From Paracoccus sp. R12_2 (lineage in GTDB: Bacteria; Pseudomonadota; Alphaproteobacteria; Rhodobacterales; Rhodobacteraceae): a DNA stretch of 50,515 nucleotides. The stretch is taken from NCBI RefSeq assembly GCF_017744015.1, contig NZ_JAGHRA010000020.1:1-50515 (forward strand). Reading direction: 5' to 3'. The notes beneath the pieces are model-generated. The model was given only the letters and a program-made list of their open reading frames with translations. It had not been told where the DNA came from and ran no database searches. Shown piece by piece: positions 26,791 to 36,365 of the stretch. Each line of letters begins with the position of its first letter. Position 1 is the stretch's first letter. The translations under genes and the position numbers were made by a program.

Positions 26791-26863
26791 CCGCGATCAG
26801 TCCTTGCGCAAGGCCGCCCACGCGGTCAGCATCGGGGAAACAGCACAAGATTGGACCGATGCC

Positions 26864-27226
26864 ATGATCCGCCTTGCCCTTTCCCTTCTGACGCTGGCGA
26901 CGCCCGCCGCAGCCGACATCAACCTGTCGATCCCCTTCGGCCCCGACGCGCAAGTGATCTCGGCACAGTTTTCCTGCGATGGCGGCGAACCGTTCCCGGT
27001 TCAATACATCAACGCCCAGCCGAACAACCTTGCCCTGCTGCCGGTCGATGGCCAGCAGCGCGTCTTCGTCAACGTCATTTCCGGATCCGGCGCGCGCTAT
27101 GTGTCGGGTCAGTACGAATGGTGGACCAAGGGCGATCAGGCCACGCTGCGCGATGCGATGGCCGAGGGCGGAACCGACGGCGATGGGCAAAGCTGCACCG
27201 CGGCCGATCCCGGCGCGACAGAGTAG
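26864..27226 (+). CDS. MliC-like periplasmic protein (C-type lysozyme inhibitor domain)
   Basis: A 120-aa exported protein with a short signal peptide (MIRLALSLLTLATPAAA-DI). The mature part has the beta-barrel pattern of the MliC family: FSCDGGEPFPVQYIN, NLALLPVDGQ, VFVNVISGSGARYVSGQYEW and WTKGDQATL. Such proteins block host lysozymes or modulate the wall; the match is by pattern only. The ATG at 26864 is chosen for the signal peptide; the longer frame overlaps the upstream Nudix gene. Confidence 0.78.
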   Translation: MIRLALSLLTLATPAAADINLSIPFGPDAQVISAQFSCDGGEPFPVQYINAQPNNLALLPVDGQQRVFVNVISGSGARYVSGQYEWWTKGDQATLRDAMAEGGTDGDGQSCTAADPGATE

Positions 27227-27232
27227 GGCCGC

Positions 27233-28195
27233 CTAGATCCCCTCGATCTGCCCCCGCACCCAGGCCCGCAGGATCACCTGCGCCACGGCCCCCTTGCGCG
27301 CCGGGGCGATCCGGTCGTGGCGGCCTTCCAGCGCCTCGGCGATCTCGGATTTCGGCACCCAGATCGCATCCTCCAGCTCATGTGGATCGCGCGTGATCGC
27401 CGTGGTCACCGCGCGCCCTGCGCAACCGATCATCAGCGATGCCGGAAACGGCCACGGCTGCGAGGTGACATAGCGCACCTCGTCCACCACGATCCCGGCC
27501 TCTTCCAGAACCTCGCGGCGGACGGCCTCTTCCACGGTCTCGCCCGGCTCCATGAACCCCGCCAGCAGCGAATACATTCCCTCGGGCCAGCCCGACTGCC
27601 GACCCAGCAGCACCCGGTCGCCGTCCAGCACCAGCATGATGACGACCGGATCGGTGCGCGGGAAATGCTGCCGCCCGCAGGACGGGCATTCGAACCGCCA
27701 GCCGGCATGGCTGGCCCGATTGCGATGCCCGCAATTGGCGCAGAATCCGTGCGTCAGCCGCCATTCGAAAATGCCCTTGGCCGCCGCCGCGATACCCGCA
27801 TCGCGATGGTCGATATCGGCCATGATGGCGCGCAGTTCGATGAATTTCCGCGTCTGGGACAGATCCAGCGTCTGGTCGTCGATGAACTGGGCGGGATGTT
27901 CGTCAGGCGGGGCCAGATAGGATACATCGGCCGCGAAATGCGCGACCCCTGCATCGTCCAGCCCCATGAAGACCGTGGGTTCGGGACAGTCCACGACCAG
28001 ATCCTCGGTCGCCGACAGCCACGCCAGACGGGGCCCCGATGCGGTCAGGTCGAACAGCGGCTTGCCGCGCCAGAATGGCAGCACCATGCTGCCCGGATCG
28101 GCCAGCCGCGCCGACAACCAGTCCGCGTCCCCGCGCAGACGGTCGGCACGGTCCAGAAAACTGCCGGCAAAGGTCACGTCGGATTCGGGGATCAT
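27233..28195 (-). CDS. nudC: NADH pyrophosphatase / NAD-cap hydrolase (NudC)
   Basis: A 320-aa Nudix enzyme that splits NAD(H) and can decap NAD-RNA. It has the N-terminal NUDIX-like domain, a four-cysteine zinc ribbon (CANCGHRN to CPSCGRQH), the Nudix box GFMEPGETVEEAVRRE with VLEEAGI, and the NudC-specific SQPWPFPAS motif that separates it from other Nudix families. The convergent MliC-like gene ends six bases away. Confidence 0.95.
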   Translation of the reverse strand: MIPESDVTFAGSFLDRADRLRGDADWLSARLADPGSMVLPFWRGKPLFDLTASGPRLAWLSATEDLVVDCPEPTVFMGLDDAGVAHFAADVSYLAPPDEHPAQFIDDQTLDLSQTRKFIELRAIMADIDHRDAGIAAAAKGIFEWRLTHGFCANCGHRNRASHAGWRFECPSCGRQHFPRTDPVVIMLVLDGDRVLLGRQSGWPEGMYSLLAGFMEPGETVEEAVRREVLEEAGIVVDEVRYVTSQPWPFPASLMIGCAGRAVTTAITRDPHELEDAIWVPKSEIAEALEGRHDRIAPARKGAVAQVILRAWVRGQIEGI

Positions 28196-28204
28196 CCGTC
28201 TTGC

Positions 28205-28939
28205 CTATCCGGACCGCTGCGGCGAGGCAAGCTGATGGAATCCATCCTGCCTGCCAGGTGACGCCCTGGCCTCGCGCCGGGTCTCTTGCGGGGCCTCGCG
28301 CCCGGCATAAAGGGCCACCACCTGCAGGATCAGGATTGCGGCGAACAGCTCCATCGATTCTTCGGCGCGCCCGGCAAACCCGCTGGCCCACTCCGTGACC
28401 TCGATGCCGAAAGGCGCCAGCTTGCGTCCCAGCCCGTCGATGGTCTTGGCGACGAACAGAAGGCTTACCACCAGGACCACCAACCATTCATTTGCGCGCA
28501 GCAAGCGCAGACGACGCAGGAAACCGGGCATGTCGCAGATCAGAAGCCGCATCACCGCCACCAGGATCAACAGGACGATGGCCGCCCCGATGGCCTTCTG
28601 CACAAGGGGCGCATCGCCGGAATAAAGGCGCAGTTGCAGGACTCCCTCCTGGGTAAAGGCCTTGTCCCAATCCAGTTCGCGCATCCCGGCAGCCCACAGC
28701 AGAAACGCCGTATGCCATATTCGCCACTGACCGCTGCGAACGAAATGGACCGTCAGCCACAGCGCCGCGATGAACCAGAAGACTGCCGACATCCCTTCGA
28801 CCGGCCCGCCCTCGTGGAACAGCGCATAGACATCATTGGTGAAGACCAGGCAGATCAGCGTCACCAGCAACGCGATCATGCAGCTAAGTCCGAAAACGGT
28901 CCCGGTGCCGAGGGTAAGACGTCGCGACAACCGGATCAT
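28205..28939 (-). CDS. Polytopic membrane protein of unknown function
   Basis: A 244-aa protein with about six hydrophobic helices, including GLSCMIALLVTLICLVFT, MSAVFWFIAALWLTVHFV, AIGAAIVLLILVAVMRLLI, LVVLVVSLLFVAKTI and MELFAAILILQVVALYAG. Conserved-looking charged residues sit in loops (HEGGPVEGM, GMRELDWDKAF, RAEESMELF), hinting at a membrane enzyme. No family was recognised. The ATG at 28939 is preferred because the helices begin soon after; the frame is open to 29008. It follows nudC's start by 10 bases on the same strand, so they may be cotranscribed. Confidence 0.6.
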   Translation of the reverse strand: MIRLSRRLTLGTGTVFGLSCMIALLVTLICLVFTNDVYALFHEGGPVEGMSAVFWFIAALWLTVHFVRSGQWRIWHTAFLLWAAGMRELDWDKAFTQEGVLQLRLYSGDAPLVQKAIGAAIVLLILVAVMRLLICDMPGFLRRLRLLRANEWLVVLVVSLLFVAKTIDGLGRKLAPFGIEVTEWASGFAGRAEESMELFAAILILQVVALYAGREAPQETRREARASPGRQDGFHQLASPQRSG

Positions 28940-29494
28940 GTCGCACCACCGGATTGCGAAAATCGCCGCGCGCGCATCATGACACGGGCAAAAGATGTTC
29001 TCTGACAAACGGCTGAAGGGGCGACAAAGGCCTTACTGTAGAATTCGGGCATCCGGAATGGCTATCGCCCGATAGCTGGCGGGACAACACCGTCCCAGGA
29101 TTGTAACACCAATGTGACAATACTCCCGCGACGATCCGGCCACTGCTCAGGCGCGCCATTCATGGATCGGCCTGCTGATCAGCGCCTGCGACCAGGCGGC
29201 CCGACCATCGACATTGCGCAGACAGGAAGCAGCGGTTTCGACGGGCACGGCGCTGGCGGCGCGTCTGCTGCTGGCCACAAGATGCGCGCAACGCTCGCAA
29301 GCGGTGTACAGGCTGTGCACGCGCGGTGCCGCGCCTGTGCACGGGCGGTGCAGGCATCCGGCCCAGCATTTGCAGGGGATCGCGGCAAGTGCCCGTTCTG
29401 CCCCGTTGCGCGGTGACGCCAAGCAACGCCCGCCACTTTCATTCGGCCTGCAACAGGGCTAGATATCGCGCCGACTGAAAAGGACGCACCCCCC
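28940..29494. other. Intergenic stretch upstream of metG with overlapping small frames
   Basis: No convincing gene is visible. Three small open frames overlap across 29114-29462 on both strands (for example minus 29147-29422 and plus 29114-29416); none has a clear ribosome binding site, and the 22-base repeat inside is not a multiple of three. The plus frame ends with CRAC and CPFC pairs that could mimic a zinc ribbon. The last ~30 bases hold the metG ribosome binding site (AAAGGA). Confidence 0.5.
29313..29351. repeat. Imperfect 22-bp-period direct repeat
   Basis: CTGTGCACGCGCGGTGC (29313-29329) recurs as CTGTGCACGGGCGGTGC (29335-29351) with one mismatch, a period of 22 bases; both contain the palindrome GTGCAC. 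It lies in the metG upstream region. Confidence 0.6.
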
Positions 29495-31213
29495 ATGGCC
29501 CGCCATCTGATCACCTCTGCCCTGCCCTATATCAACGGCATCAAGCATCTGGGCAATCTCGTCGGCTCGCAACTGCCCGCCGATCTTTACGCCCGCTACC
29601 TGCGCGCGCGCGGGCACGAGGTGATGTTCATCTGCGCCACCGACGAACACGGCACACCCGCCGAACTGGCCGCCGCCAAGACCGGCGAACCGGTGGCCGA
29701 TTACTGCGCTCGGATGCACAAGGTGCAGACCGATCTGGCCCAAGGGTTCGGGCTGTCCTTCGACCTCTATGGCCGGTCCTCCAGCGACCGGAACCGGCGG
29801 CTGACCCAACATCTGGCGGGCAAGTTGGCGGACAACGATTACATCCGCGAAGTCTCTGAAAAGCAGGTCTATTCCATCGACGACGGGCGTTTCCTTCCGG
29901 ATCGCTATATCGAAGGCACCTGCCCCAATTGCGGCTATGACAAGGCCCGCGGCGACCAGTGCGAGAACTGCACAAAGCAGTTGGACCCGACCGATCTGAT
30001 CGACCCGCGCAGCGCCATTTCCGGCAGCACCAATCTGGAGGTGCGCGAGACGAAGCATCTGTATCTGCGTCAGTCCGCGCTGAAGGATCAGATCGCCGCG
30101 TGGATCGACAGCAAGAAGGACTGGCCGATCCTGACCACCTCGATCGCGCGCAAATGGCTGAACGACGGCGACGGGCTGCGGGATCGCGGCATCACCCGCG
30201 ATCTCAACTGGGGCATCCCGGTCAAGCGCGGCGACCAGGACTGGCCGGGGATGGAGGGCAAGGTCTTCTATGTCTGGTTCGACGCGCCCATCGAATATAT
30301 CGGCGCCACTGCCGAATGGGCCGACGCGAATGGCAGGTCCGAGGCCGACTGGCGTCGCTGGTGGCGCACCGACGAAGGCGCCGAGGACGTGACCTATACC
30401 CAGTTCATGGGCAAGGATAACGTGCCCTTCCACACACTCAGCTTCCCCGCCACGATGATCGGATCGGGCGAGCCGTGGAAGATGGTCGATTACATCAAGT
30501 CGTTCAACTACCTCACCTATGACGGCGGCCAGTTCTCGACAAGCCAGGGGCGCGGGGTATTCATGGACCACGCGCTGGAGATCCTGCCCGCCGATTACTG
30601 GCGCTGGTGGTTGCTGTCGCACGCGCCCGAATCCGGCGACAGCGAGTTCACGTGGGAAAATTTCCAGCAATCGGTGAACAAGGATCTGGCCGATGTTCTG
30701 GGCAATTTCGTCAGCCGGATCACCAAGTTCTGCCGCAGCAAGTTCGGCGAGGCGGTTCCCGAGGGCGGCGAATACGGCGCCGACGAGACGCGGCTGATCG
30801 CCGACCTGACAACCCGCATCCGCGCCTACGAGGACAGCATGGCCCGGATGGAGATCCGCAAATCCTCGGCCGAATTGCGGGGAATCTGGGTGCTGGGCAA
30901 CGAATATCTTCAGACCGCCGCGCCGTGGTCAACCTTCAAGACCGACCCGGAAAAGGCCGCCATGCAGGTGCGGCTTGGGCTGAACCTGATCCGGCTTTAC
31001 GCGGTGCTGTCCGCGCCCTTCATCCCGTTCGCTGCCGACGCGATGCTGCAGGCGATGCGCAGTGACCAGCGCGACTGGCCGGACGACGTGGCCCAGGCCC
31101 TGACGGCGCTGCCTGTCGGCCACGAGTTCGCCGTGCCCGAAGTGCTGTTCGCCAAGATCACCGACGATCAGCGCGAGGAATGGGAACAGCGGTTCAGCGG
31201 CACGCGCGCCTGA
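29495..31213 (+). CDS. metG: Methionyl-tRNA synthetase
   Basis: A 572-aa class I synthetase that charges tRNA-Met. It has the HIGH-type motif region [20 protein letters not shown] (HLGN), [11 protein letters not shown], a [12 protein letters not shown] zinc knuckle in the connective insertion, [15 protein letters not shown], and the KMSKS-equivalent loop [10 protein letters not shown]. The C-terminal helical anticodon-binding domain has [23 protein letters not shown]. There is no C-terminal EMAP-like tRNA-binding extension, so it is the short form. Confidence 0.97.
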   Translation: MARHLITSALPYINGIKHLGNLVGSQLPADLYARYLRARGHEVMFICATDEHGTPAELAAAKTGEPVADYCARMHKVQTDLAQGFGLSFDLYGRSSSDRNRRLTQHLAGKLADNDYIREVSEKQVYSIDDGRFLPDRYIEGTCPNCGYDKARGDQCENCTKQLDPTDLIDPRSAISGSTNLEVRETKHLYLRQSALKDQIAAWIDSKKDWPILTTSIARKWLNDGDGLRDRGITRDLNWGIPVKRGDQDWPGMEGKVFYVWFDAPIEYIGATAEWADANGRSEADWRRWWRTDEGAEDVTYTQFMGKDNVPFHTLSFPATMIGSGEPWKMVDYIKSFNYLTYDGGQFSTSQGRGVFMDHALEILPADYWRWWLLSHAPESGDSEFTWENFQQSVNKDLADVLGNFVSRITKFCRSKFGEAVPEGGEYGADETRLIADLTTRIRAYEDSMARMEIRKSSAELRGIWVLGNEYLQTAAPWSTFKTDPEKAAMQVRLGLNLIRLYAVLSAPFIPFAADAMLQAMRSDQRDWPDDVAQALTALPVGHEFAVPEVLFAKITDDQREEWEQRFSGTRA

Positions 31214-31276
31214 TCCCCCCGGTGGACTTTCCCATCCGCGCGGTCTTAGCTGGCGGCGAAGCGAGAGGAGGAAGCG

Positions 31277-32200
31277 ATGACCCACTGCATTCTGATCGGC
31301 GCCCCCGTGGATGAGGGCCAGCGCCGTCCGGGTTGCCTGATGGGCCCGGCGGCCTATCGCACGGCGGGACTGGCTGCCACGCTTGGCGCGCTTGGCCACA
31401 GCGTCGAGGATCGCGGCGATGTCGCGCCCGCCCCTCCGGGCACCGAGACCTGCGCGAATACCGCAGTCCACCACCTGCCGGAAACGATTGCCTGGACCAA
31501 TGCCCTGCGCGAGGCGACAGCCGCCGCCCTGCCCGATGGCATGCCGATCATCATGGGCGGCGATCACTCGCTGGCGCTTGGCTCGGTCGCCGGTGTGGCG
31601 CTGCACGCCGCGCGCGTCGGCCGTCCGCAATTCGTCATCTGGCTGGACGCGCACAGCGATTTCCACACCGTCGAGACGACGACCTCGGGCAATCTGCATG
31701 GCACGCCCATGGCCTATGCCAGCGGCCTGCCGGGCTTTGACCCGATGCCGGCATTCCCGAACCCGATCCCCGGAGAGAACATCTGCATGTTCGGCATCCG
31801 CAGCGTCGATCCCGCGGAATATGCGGCGATGCAGCCAACCGACATCACCGTGAACGACATGCGCGTGCTGGACGAACAGGGGATCGTGGCCCCGCTGCGC
31901 GAGTTCCTGAACCGCGTGCGCGCGGCGGACGGGCTGCTACATGTCAGCCTGGACGTCGATTTCCTGGACCCGTCGATCGCGCCCGCCGTCGGCACCACTG
32001 TTCCCGGCGGCACGACCTTCCGAGAGGCGCATCTGGTCATGGAGCTGCTGCACGAATCCGGGCTGGTCACGTCGCTGGATCTGGTCGAACTGAACCCTTT
32101 TCTGGACGAGCGTGGTCGCACCGCCAAGCTGATGGTCGATCTGGTCGGCAGCCTGATGGGCCGAAAGGTCTTCGACAGGCCCACCCGCAGCTACGGCTAG
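31277..32200 (+). CDS. rocF: Arginase
   Basis: A 307-aa manganese enzyme splitting arginine into ornithine and urea. The metal ligands lie in MGGDHSLALGS, WLDAHSDFHT and VSLDVDFLDPSIAP, and the ending DLVELNPFLDERGRTAKL is typical. Sequence and length fit arginase rather than agmatinase. GAGAGGAGGAAG precedes the ATG. It lies upstream of the MoxR operon but 215 bases away, so coexpression is doubtful. Confidence 0.94.
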   Translation: MTHCILIGAPVDEGQRRPGCLMGPAAYRTAGLAATLGALGHSVEDRGDVAPAPPGTETCANTAVHHLPETIAWTNALREATAAALPDGMPIIMGGDHSLALGSVAGVALHAARVGRPQFVIWLDAHSDFHTVETTTSGNLHGTPMAYASGLPGFDPMPAFPNPIPGENICMFGIRSVDPAEYAAMQPTDITVNDMRVLDEQGIVAPLREFLNRVRAADGLLHVSLDVDFLDPSIAPAVGTTVPGGTTFREAHLVMELLHESGLVTSLDLVELNPFLDERGRTAKLMVDLVGSLMGRKVFDRPTRSYG

Positions 32201-32415
32201 GCACATCCCGACTCCCCGTTTTGGGTCCGCCCTGACGCCAGGGTGAGGCGGTCGGATCGTGGCCTTCCGCGACCGCGGACCCTGCCCAAATGGCCCGAAA
32301 CGTCGCATTCTCAGACCAAGGTGGCAGGGAAAACCGGCATTTCTTGCACTTTGCGCACTGGATTGGCCACGCGCGACGCGGCAGACTGATCGCGTTCAGC
32401 GCAAGGGAGGACGCG

Positions 32416-33375
32416 ATGAACGAGATGTCCGGAAACACCCATGCCGTCGCCCGGCTAGGCGCACAGGTCGGCGCCGCGCTGATCGGTCATGAGCTGCTGG
32501 TCGAGCGGTTGCTGATCGCGCTGCTGACAGGTGGCCATGTGCTGATCGAGGGTCCGCCCGGGATCGCCAAGACCCGCGCCGTCAAGGCGCTGGCGACGCA
32601 TCTGCCGGGCAGCCATGCGCGCATCCAGTGCACGCCCGACCTGCTGCCATCCGATCTGACCGGCACGCAGATCTTTCGACCCGAAACCGGCAGCTTCGAC
32701 TTCATGCCCGGACCGGTCTTTCACAGCCTTGTGCTGGTTGACGAAATCAACCGCGCACCGCCCAAGGTTCAGTCCGCCCTGCTTGAGGCGATGGCCGAAC
32801 GGCAGGTGACATCGGGCGGCGTCTCGCGGCAACTGCCCGACCCGTTCATGGTCGTGGCGACCCAGAACCCCATCGAACATGAAGGCACGTTTCCGCTGCC
32901 CGAGGCGCAGCTTGACCGTTTCCTGCTGCATCTGCGGCTGGATCTTCCCGATGCCCAGTCCGAGCGCGCGATTCTGGATCTGGTCGAGGCCGAGGGGCTT
33001 GCCCCGCCGGCACATGCCGCGACAGCCCTGACGGCAGGCGACGTCGCGCAGGCGCGGGCGGCGGTCGCGCAGGTTCATCTGGCCCCGGCGCTGAAGGATT
33101 TCATCGTGCGGCTTGTCATGGCCACCCGACCGGGCGGCGCGATCGCCGACTGGATCGAACACCCGGTGTCGCCACGCGGAACCCTGGCCCTGGCCGCAGG
33201 CGTCCGGGCACGGGCATGGCTGCACGATCGCGATCACGGCCTGCCAGAGGATGCCGAGGCGCTGGCCTGCGATGCACTGTCTCACCGCATGGTGCCCACC
33301 TGGCAAGCCCAAAGCGAAGGACGCACGGGCCGCAGCCTGATCTCCGAGGCGTTGCAACAGGTTCGCCCGTGGTAG
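32416..33375 (+). CDS. MoxR-family AAA+ ATPase
   Basis: A 319-aa chaperone-like ATPase. Walker A is GPPGIAKT (residues 46-53), Walker B is in LVLVDEINRAPPKVQSALLE, and sensor blocks VVATQNPIEHEGTFPLPEAQ and DRFLLHLRLD follow. MoxR proteins act with vWA-domain partners, and vWA genes follow directly. The ATG at 32416 has AAGGGAGG 7-14 bases upstream; the frame is open to 32290. It leads the Bat operon. Confidence 0.93.
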   Translation: MNEMSGNTHAVARLGAQVGAALIGHELLVERLLIALLTGGHVLIEGPPGIAKTRAVKALATHLPGSHARIQCTPDLLPSDLTGTQIFRPETGSFDFMPGPVFHSLVLVDEINRAPPKVQSALLEAMAERQVTSGGVSRQLPDPFMVVATQNPIEHEGTFPLPEAQLDRFLLHLRLDLPDAQSERAILDLVEAEGLAPPAHAATALTAGDVAQARAAVAQVHLAPALKDFIVRLVMATRPGGAIADWIEHPVSPRGTLALAAGVRARAWLHDRDHGLPEDAEALACDALSHRMVPTWQAQSEGRTGRSLISEALQQVRPW

Positions 33376-34199
33376 CGATCGCGGGGCTGCCGGATAGTCC
33401 GGGGATTCGGCTGCACGACACCGAATTGCTGGCCCTGCGGGACGAGATGGCCGGGCCGCAGCGCCTGCGCCCTGCGACCCGACGCCCCGGCGCCACGCCC
33501 GCGCGTCTCGAAGGCGCCGGGATGGATCTTCGCGAAATCCGCGCCTATGTCGTGGGCGACGATCCGCGGCGGCTGGATCCGGCCGCCACGGCACGGACCG
33601 GCCAGCCACATATCCGCAGCCTGCACGAGGATCGCGACGACACGACCCTGTTGATCGCGGATTTCCGCGAACCGATGCTGTGGGGCACCGGCACATCGCT
33701 GCGTTCGGTCCGGGGCGCGCGGCACCTGGCGCGGGCGGGATGGCAGGCTGCGCTGCGCGGCGGTTCGGTCGCGATGCTGGCGTTGTCCGGCGGCGGACTG
33801 GCCGAGATGCCGCCCGCGACGGGCGGTGCCCAGATGGCGGCGATCTGTCGGTTGCTGGCGCATCATCATGATCGGGCGCTGTTGTCGCCCGCATCCCCGT
33901 CGCTGACAGAGGCGCTGTCCCATGCCGCGCGGCTGGCACCTGCTGGCGGACGCGTGGTGCTGGCCACGCTGCCCGGCGGCTGGCAGTCGGCCCAGGCTGC
34001 ACTGGCCCGGCTTGCGCGGCGCCGCGCCGTCACCGTCGCGCTGATCCTGGACGAGGCGGAAATCCAGGCCCCGCGCCCGACCGTGGCGATTCGACAGGGC
34101 GCGGGCAGCCGGCTGGTCCAGCTGTCGGTGCCCGATCTGTCCGCCGAAATCGGGCGCATCGAGGCGCTTGGCGCCCGCCCGGTCGAGATCACGCCATGA
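33369..34199 (+). CDS. DUF58 domain protein
   Basis: A 276-aa protein starting at a GTG inside the end of moxR (seven-base overlap). The DUF58 core is GAGMDLREIRAYVVGDDPRR, followed by a vWA-like fold with DDTTLLIADFREPMLWG. The family member usually sits between MoxR and the vWA genes and is thought to scaffold or partner them. The GTG start is taken from the overlap; the upstream open frame is antisense noise within moxR. Confidence 0.85.
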   Translation: MVAIAGLPDSPGIRLHDTELLALRDEMAGPQRLRPATRRPGATPARLEGAGMDLREIRAYVVGDDPRRLDPAATARTGQPHIRSLHEDRDDTTLLIADFREPMLWGTGTSLRSVRGARHLARAGWQAALRGGSVAMLALSGGGLAEMPPATGGAQMAAICRLLAHHHDRALLSPASPSLTEALSHAARLAPAGGRVVLATLPGGWQSAQAALARLARRRAVTVALILDEAEIQAPRPTVAIRQGAGSRLVQLSVPDLSAEIGRIEALGARPVEITP

Positions 34200-34528
34200 C
34201 GCAGCAGGAACTGATGCAGGCCTTGGCCCCGCCGCGACTTCCCTCCTACATGGCGATGCTGACATTCGCCGAGGCGCTGGTGCTGTTCGGGATTGGCCTG
34301 CTGGTCGGTCTGGCCGTCTGGTCCCTGCTGCGTCCGCTGCTGGTGCGCAGGCCATCGCGCCGCACCCGGATCCGCGCGACCCGCGATCTGCCGCCACAGG
34401 AACGGCTGCTGGCCATCGCCCGCATTCTGGGCCATCTGCCGACGGCGTTGCGACCCGCCGCCTATGGCGCCGCACCCCCACCCGACCCCGCACAGATCGA
34501 ACGGATCGCCCGCAGGTCACGAAGATGA
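34196..34528 (+). CDS. DUF4381-like single-pass membrane protein
   Basis: A 110-aa protein with one hydrophobic helix (about residues 22-46, FAEALVLFGIGLLVGLAVWSLL) flanked by a short N-terminus and a long Arg-rich cytosolic tail. It has the size and position of the DUF4381 gene in Bat operons. Overlaps of four bases (ATGA) at both ends tie it to DUF58 and batA. Confidence 0.75.
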   Translation: MTQQELMQALAPPRLPSYMAMLTFAEALVLFGIGLLVGLAVWSLLRPLLVRRPSRRTRIRATRDLPPQERLLAIARILGHLPTALRPAAYGAAPPPDPAQIERIARRSRR

Positions 34529-35475
34529 ACCTTGCCGCGCCATGGTTCCTGCTTCTGCTGCCGCTGCCCCTGCTGGTCCGCTGGCTGTCAGCCCCCTTGT
34601 CGGTGCCGCGTCCGGCGCTGACCGTGCCTGCGCATCTGGACAGTGCTGCCCGCGAAGCCCGGTCAGGCGGCGCGCGGCACGGCCCTTGGCTTGCGGCCAT
34701 CGCCTGGATCGCTCTGGTCGTCGCGCTGGCAGGACCAAGAACCGAGGCGGTCAGCACCATCGTTCCGGCGTCGGGACGCGACATCGTTCTGGCGCTGGAT
34801 CTGTCGGGCAGCATGATGAAAGAGGATTTCCAGCTGGACGGTCAGCCCGTCAGTCGGCTGGACGCCGTCAAGCGGACCGCATCAGCGTTTGTTTCGGCCC
34901 GCCGCGGAGACCGGATCGGGTTGGTGATCTTTGGCGAACGCGCCTATTTCGCCTCTCCTCTGACCTTCGACGTGAACGCCGTCGCCCTTGCCATCGACGA
35001 GGCACAGATCGGAATTTCCGGACGCGGCACCGCGATTTCGGACGGGTTGGGCCTGGCGACACGGCGGCTGGCCCGCAGCGACGCCCCGACCCGGGTGATC
35101 GTGCTGCTGTCGGACGGCGTGGACACCTCGGGCAGCGTTCCGGCAATCGAGGCTGCAAGGCTGGCGCAACGGCACGGCATCCGCGTCCATTCGGTAGCCC
35201 TTGGTCCCGACGATCTGGAACAGCAGCCTCAGTCGCGGGACGCCGTCGATGTCGCAACCCTGCGGGCCGTGGCCGAGGTGGCGGGCGGTGAAAGTTTCCG
35301 CGTCCGCAATACCGGCGATCTTCAGGCGATGAACGCCGCGCTGGACCAACTTGAACCCAATCCATCACAGCGTCCGCCGATGCGCTACTGGCGCGATCTG
35401 TGGATCTGGCCCGCCCTGCTGTCCGCAGCTTGCCTGACGCTGATCGCCCTCAGGAGACGCGGATGGGCGGGCTGA
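34525..35475 (+). CDS. batA: vWA-domain membrane protein, BatA-like
   Basis: A 316-aa inner-membrane protein. Two N-terminal helices (about residues 6-22 and 54-70) lead to a von Willebrand A domain with an intact MIDAS, DLSGS at residues 92-96, then TAISDGLGLA and VLLSDGVDTSG. A third helix lies near the C-terminus (WIWPALLSAACLTLIAL). This is the arrangement of BatA from the Bacteroides aerotolerance operon. It overlaps batB by 13 bases. Confidence 0.88.
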   Translation: MNLAAPWFLLLLPLPLLVRWLSAPLSVPRPALTVPAHLDSAAREARSGGARHGPWLAAIAWIALVVALAGPRTEAVSTIVPASGRDIVLALDLSGSMMKEDFQLDGQPVSRLDAVKRTASAFVSARRGDRIGLVIFGERAYFASPLTFDVNAVALAIDEAQIGISGRGTAISDGLGLATRRLARSDAPTRVIVLLSDGVDTSGSVPAIEAARLAQRHGIRVHSVALGPDDLEQQPQSRDAVDVATLRAVAEVAGGESFRVRNTGDLQAMNAALDQLEPNPSQRPPMRYWRDLWIWPALLSAACLTLIALRRRGWAG

Positions 35476-36365
35476 TCCTGCTGCGCCCCTGGTGGCTGCT
35501 GGCACTGCTGCCGGTCGCGACGCTGGCGTTCTGGTCGTGGCGGCGGGCGCCCGATGCGGGCGGCTGGCAAAGCGTGATGTCGCCACCAATGCTGGCCGCG
35601 ATGCAGGCGCTGGGGCAACTTGGCGGCCGGCCTGCGGGCTGGCAGCGCTGGCTTGCGCCCGCCGCGCTTGCGGTGATGGTGCTTGGGCTGGCCGGCCCGG
35701 CCCTGCCGCGCCGCGATGCGCCCTTGCTGGCCCAGACCGATGCGGTGGTGATAGCCATGGACCTGTCGCCTTCGGTCGCAAAGGGACCGGCGCTGGCCGA
35801 GGCGCAACTGGCCGCGGCGACCTTGGTGCAGGGCCTTGCCGGCCGTCCGGTCGGGCTGGTTCTCTATGCGGGCGAGGCGTTCATGGTCGCGGCGCCCACG
35901 ATCGACGGCGCGACGCTGGAAACGCAACTGGCGGTTCTGGACGCCGACACGATGCCATCGGACGGCAGCCGTCCCGCGGCTGCGCTGGGACTGGCGGCAA
36001 ACATGCTGCAAGGGGTCCGACGTGCCGATCTGATCATGATATCGGATGGCGGTGGGCTGGACGCACCCGCGCAGGCCGAAGCCGACAGGCTGGCCGGGAC
36101 TGGGGTCCGGATATCGGCCCTGAAACTGTCCGGTCGGGCCGACGGCGCGCCGGCCGCACGGAACGACGCCCTGCAAGACCTGCTGCGCAACGGCGGTCGT
36201 GTCGCCCCGGCAGCCGACGCGCAGAATTTCGCCTCGCGGCTTGAACGCAGCGGCGCGGCGCGGCGCGATCCGACCCTGACCGCACTGCAGTTCCGCGATC
36301 TGGGCCGGTTCATCGCCGCGCTTGCCGGGCTGCCACTGCTGCTGATGCTGCGGAGGCAGGGATGA
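35463..36365 (+). CDS. batB: vWA-domain membrane protein, BatB-like
   Basis: A 300-aa paralogue of the preceding protein, with N-terminal helices (about residues 10-24 and 64-79), a vWA domain and a C-terminal helix (FIAALAGLPLLLML). Its MIDAS reads DLSPS (residues 100-104), keeping the DxSxS ligands but with proline for glycine. The second metal-loop motif is MISDGGG. It starts inside batA and ends inside the TPR gene. Confidence 0.85.
   Translation: MGGLILLRPWWLLALLPVATLAFWSWRRAPDAGGWQSVMSPPMLAAMQALGQLGGRPAGWQRWLAPAALAVMVLGLAGPALPRRDAPLLAQTDAVVIAMDLSPSVAKGPALAEAQLAAATLVQGLAGRPVGLVLYAGEAFMVAAPTIDGATLETQLAVLDADTMPSDGSRPAAALGLAANMLQGVRRADLIMISDGGGLDAPAQAEADRLAGTGVRISALKLSGRADGAPAARNDALQDLLRNGGRVAPAADAQNFASRLERSGAARRDPTLTALQFRDLGRFIAALAGLPLLLMLRRQG

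Noticed and set aside
29114..29462. Overlapping 82-100-aa frames on both strands upstream of metG
   Set aside because: Mutually exclusive frames, no ribosome binding sites, and a 22-bp repeat that does not keep frame; none can be preferred.
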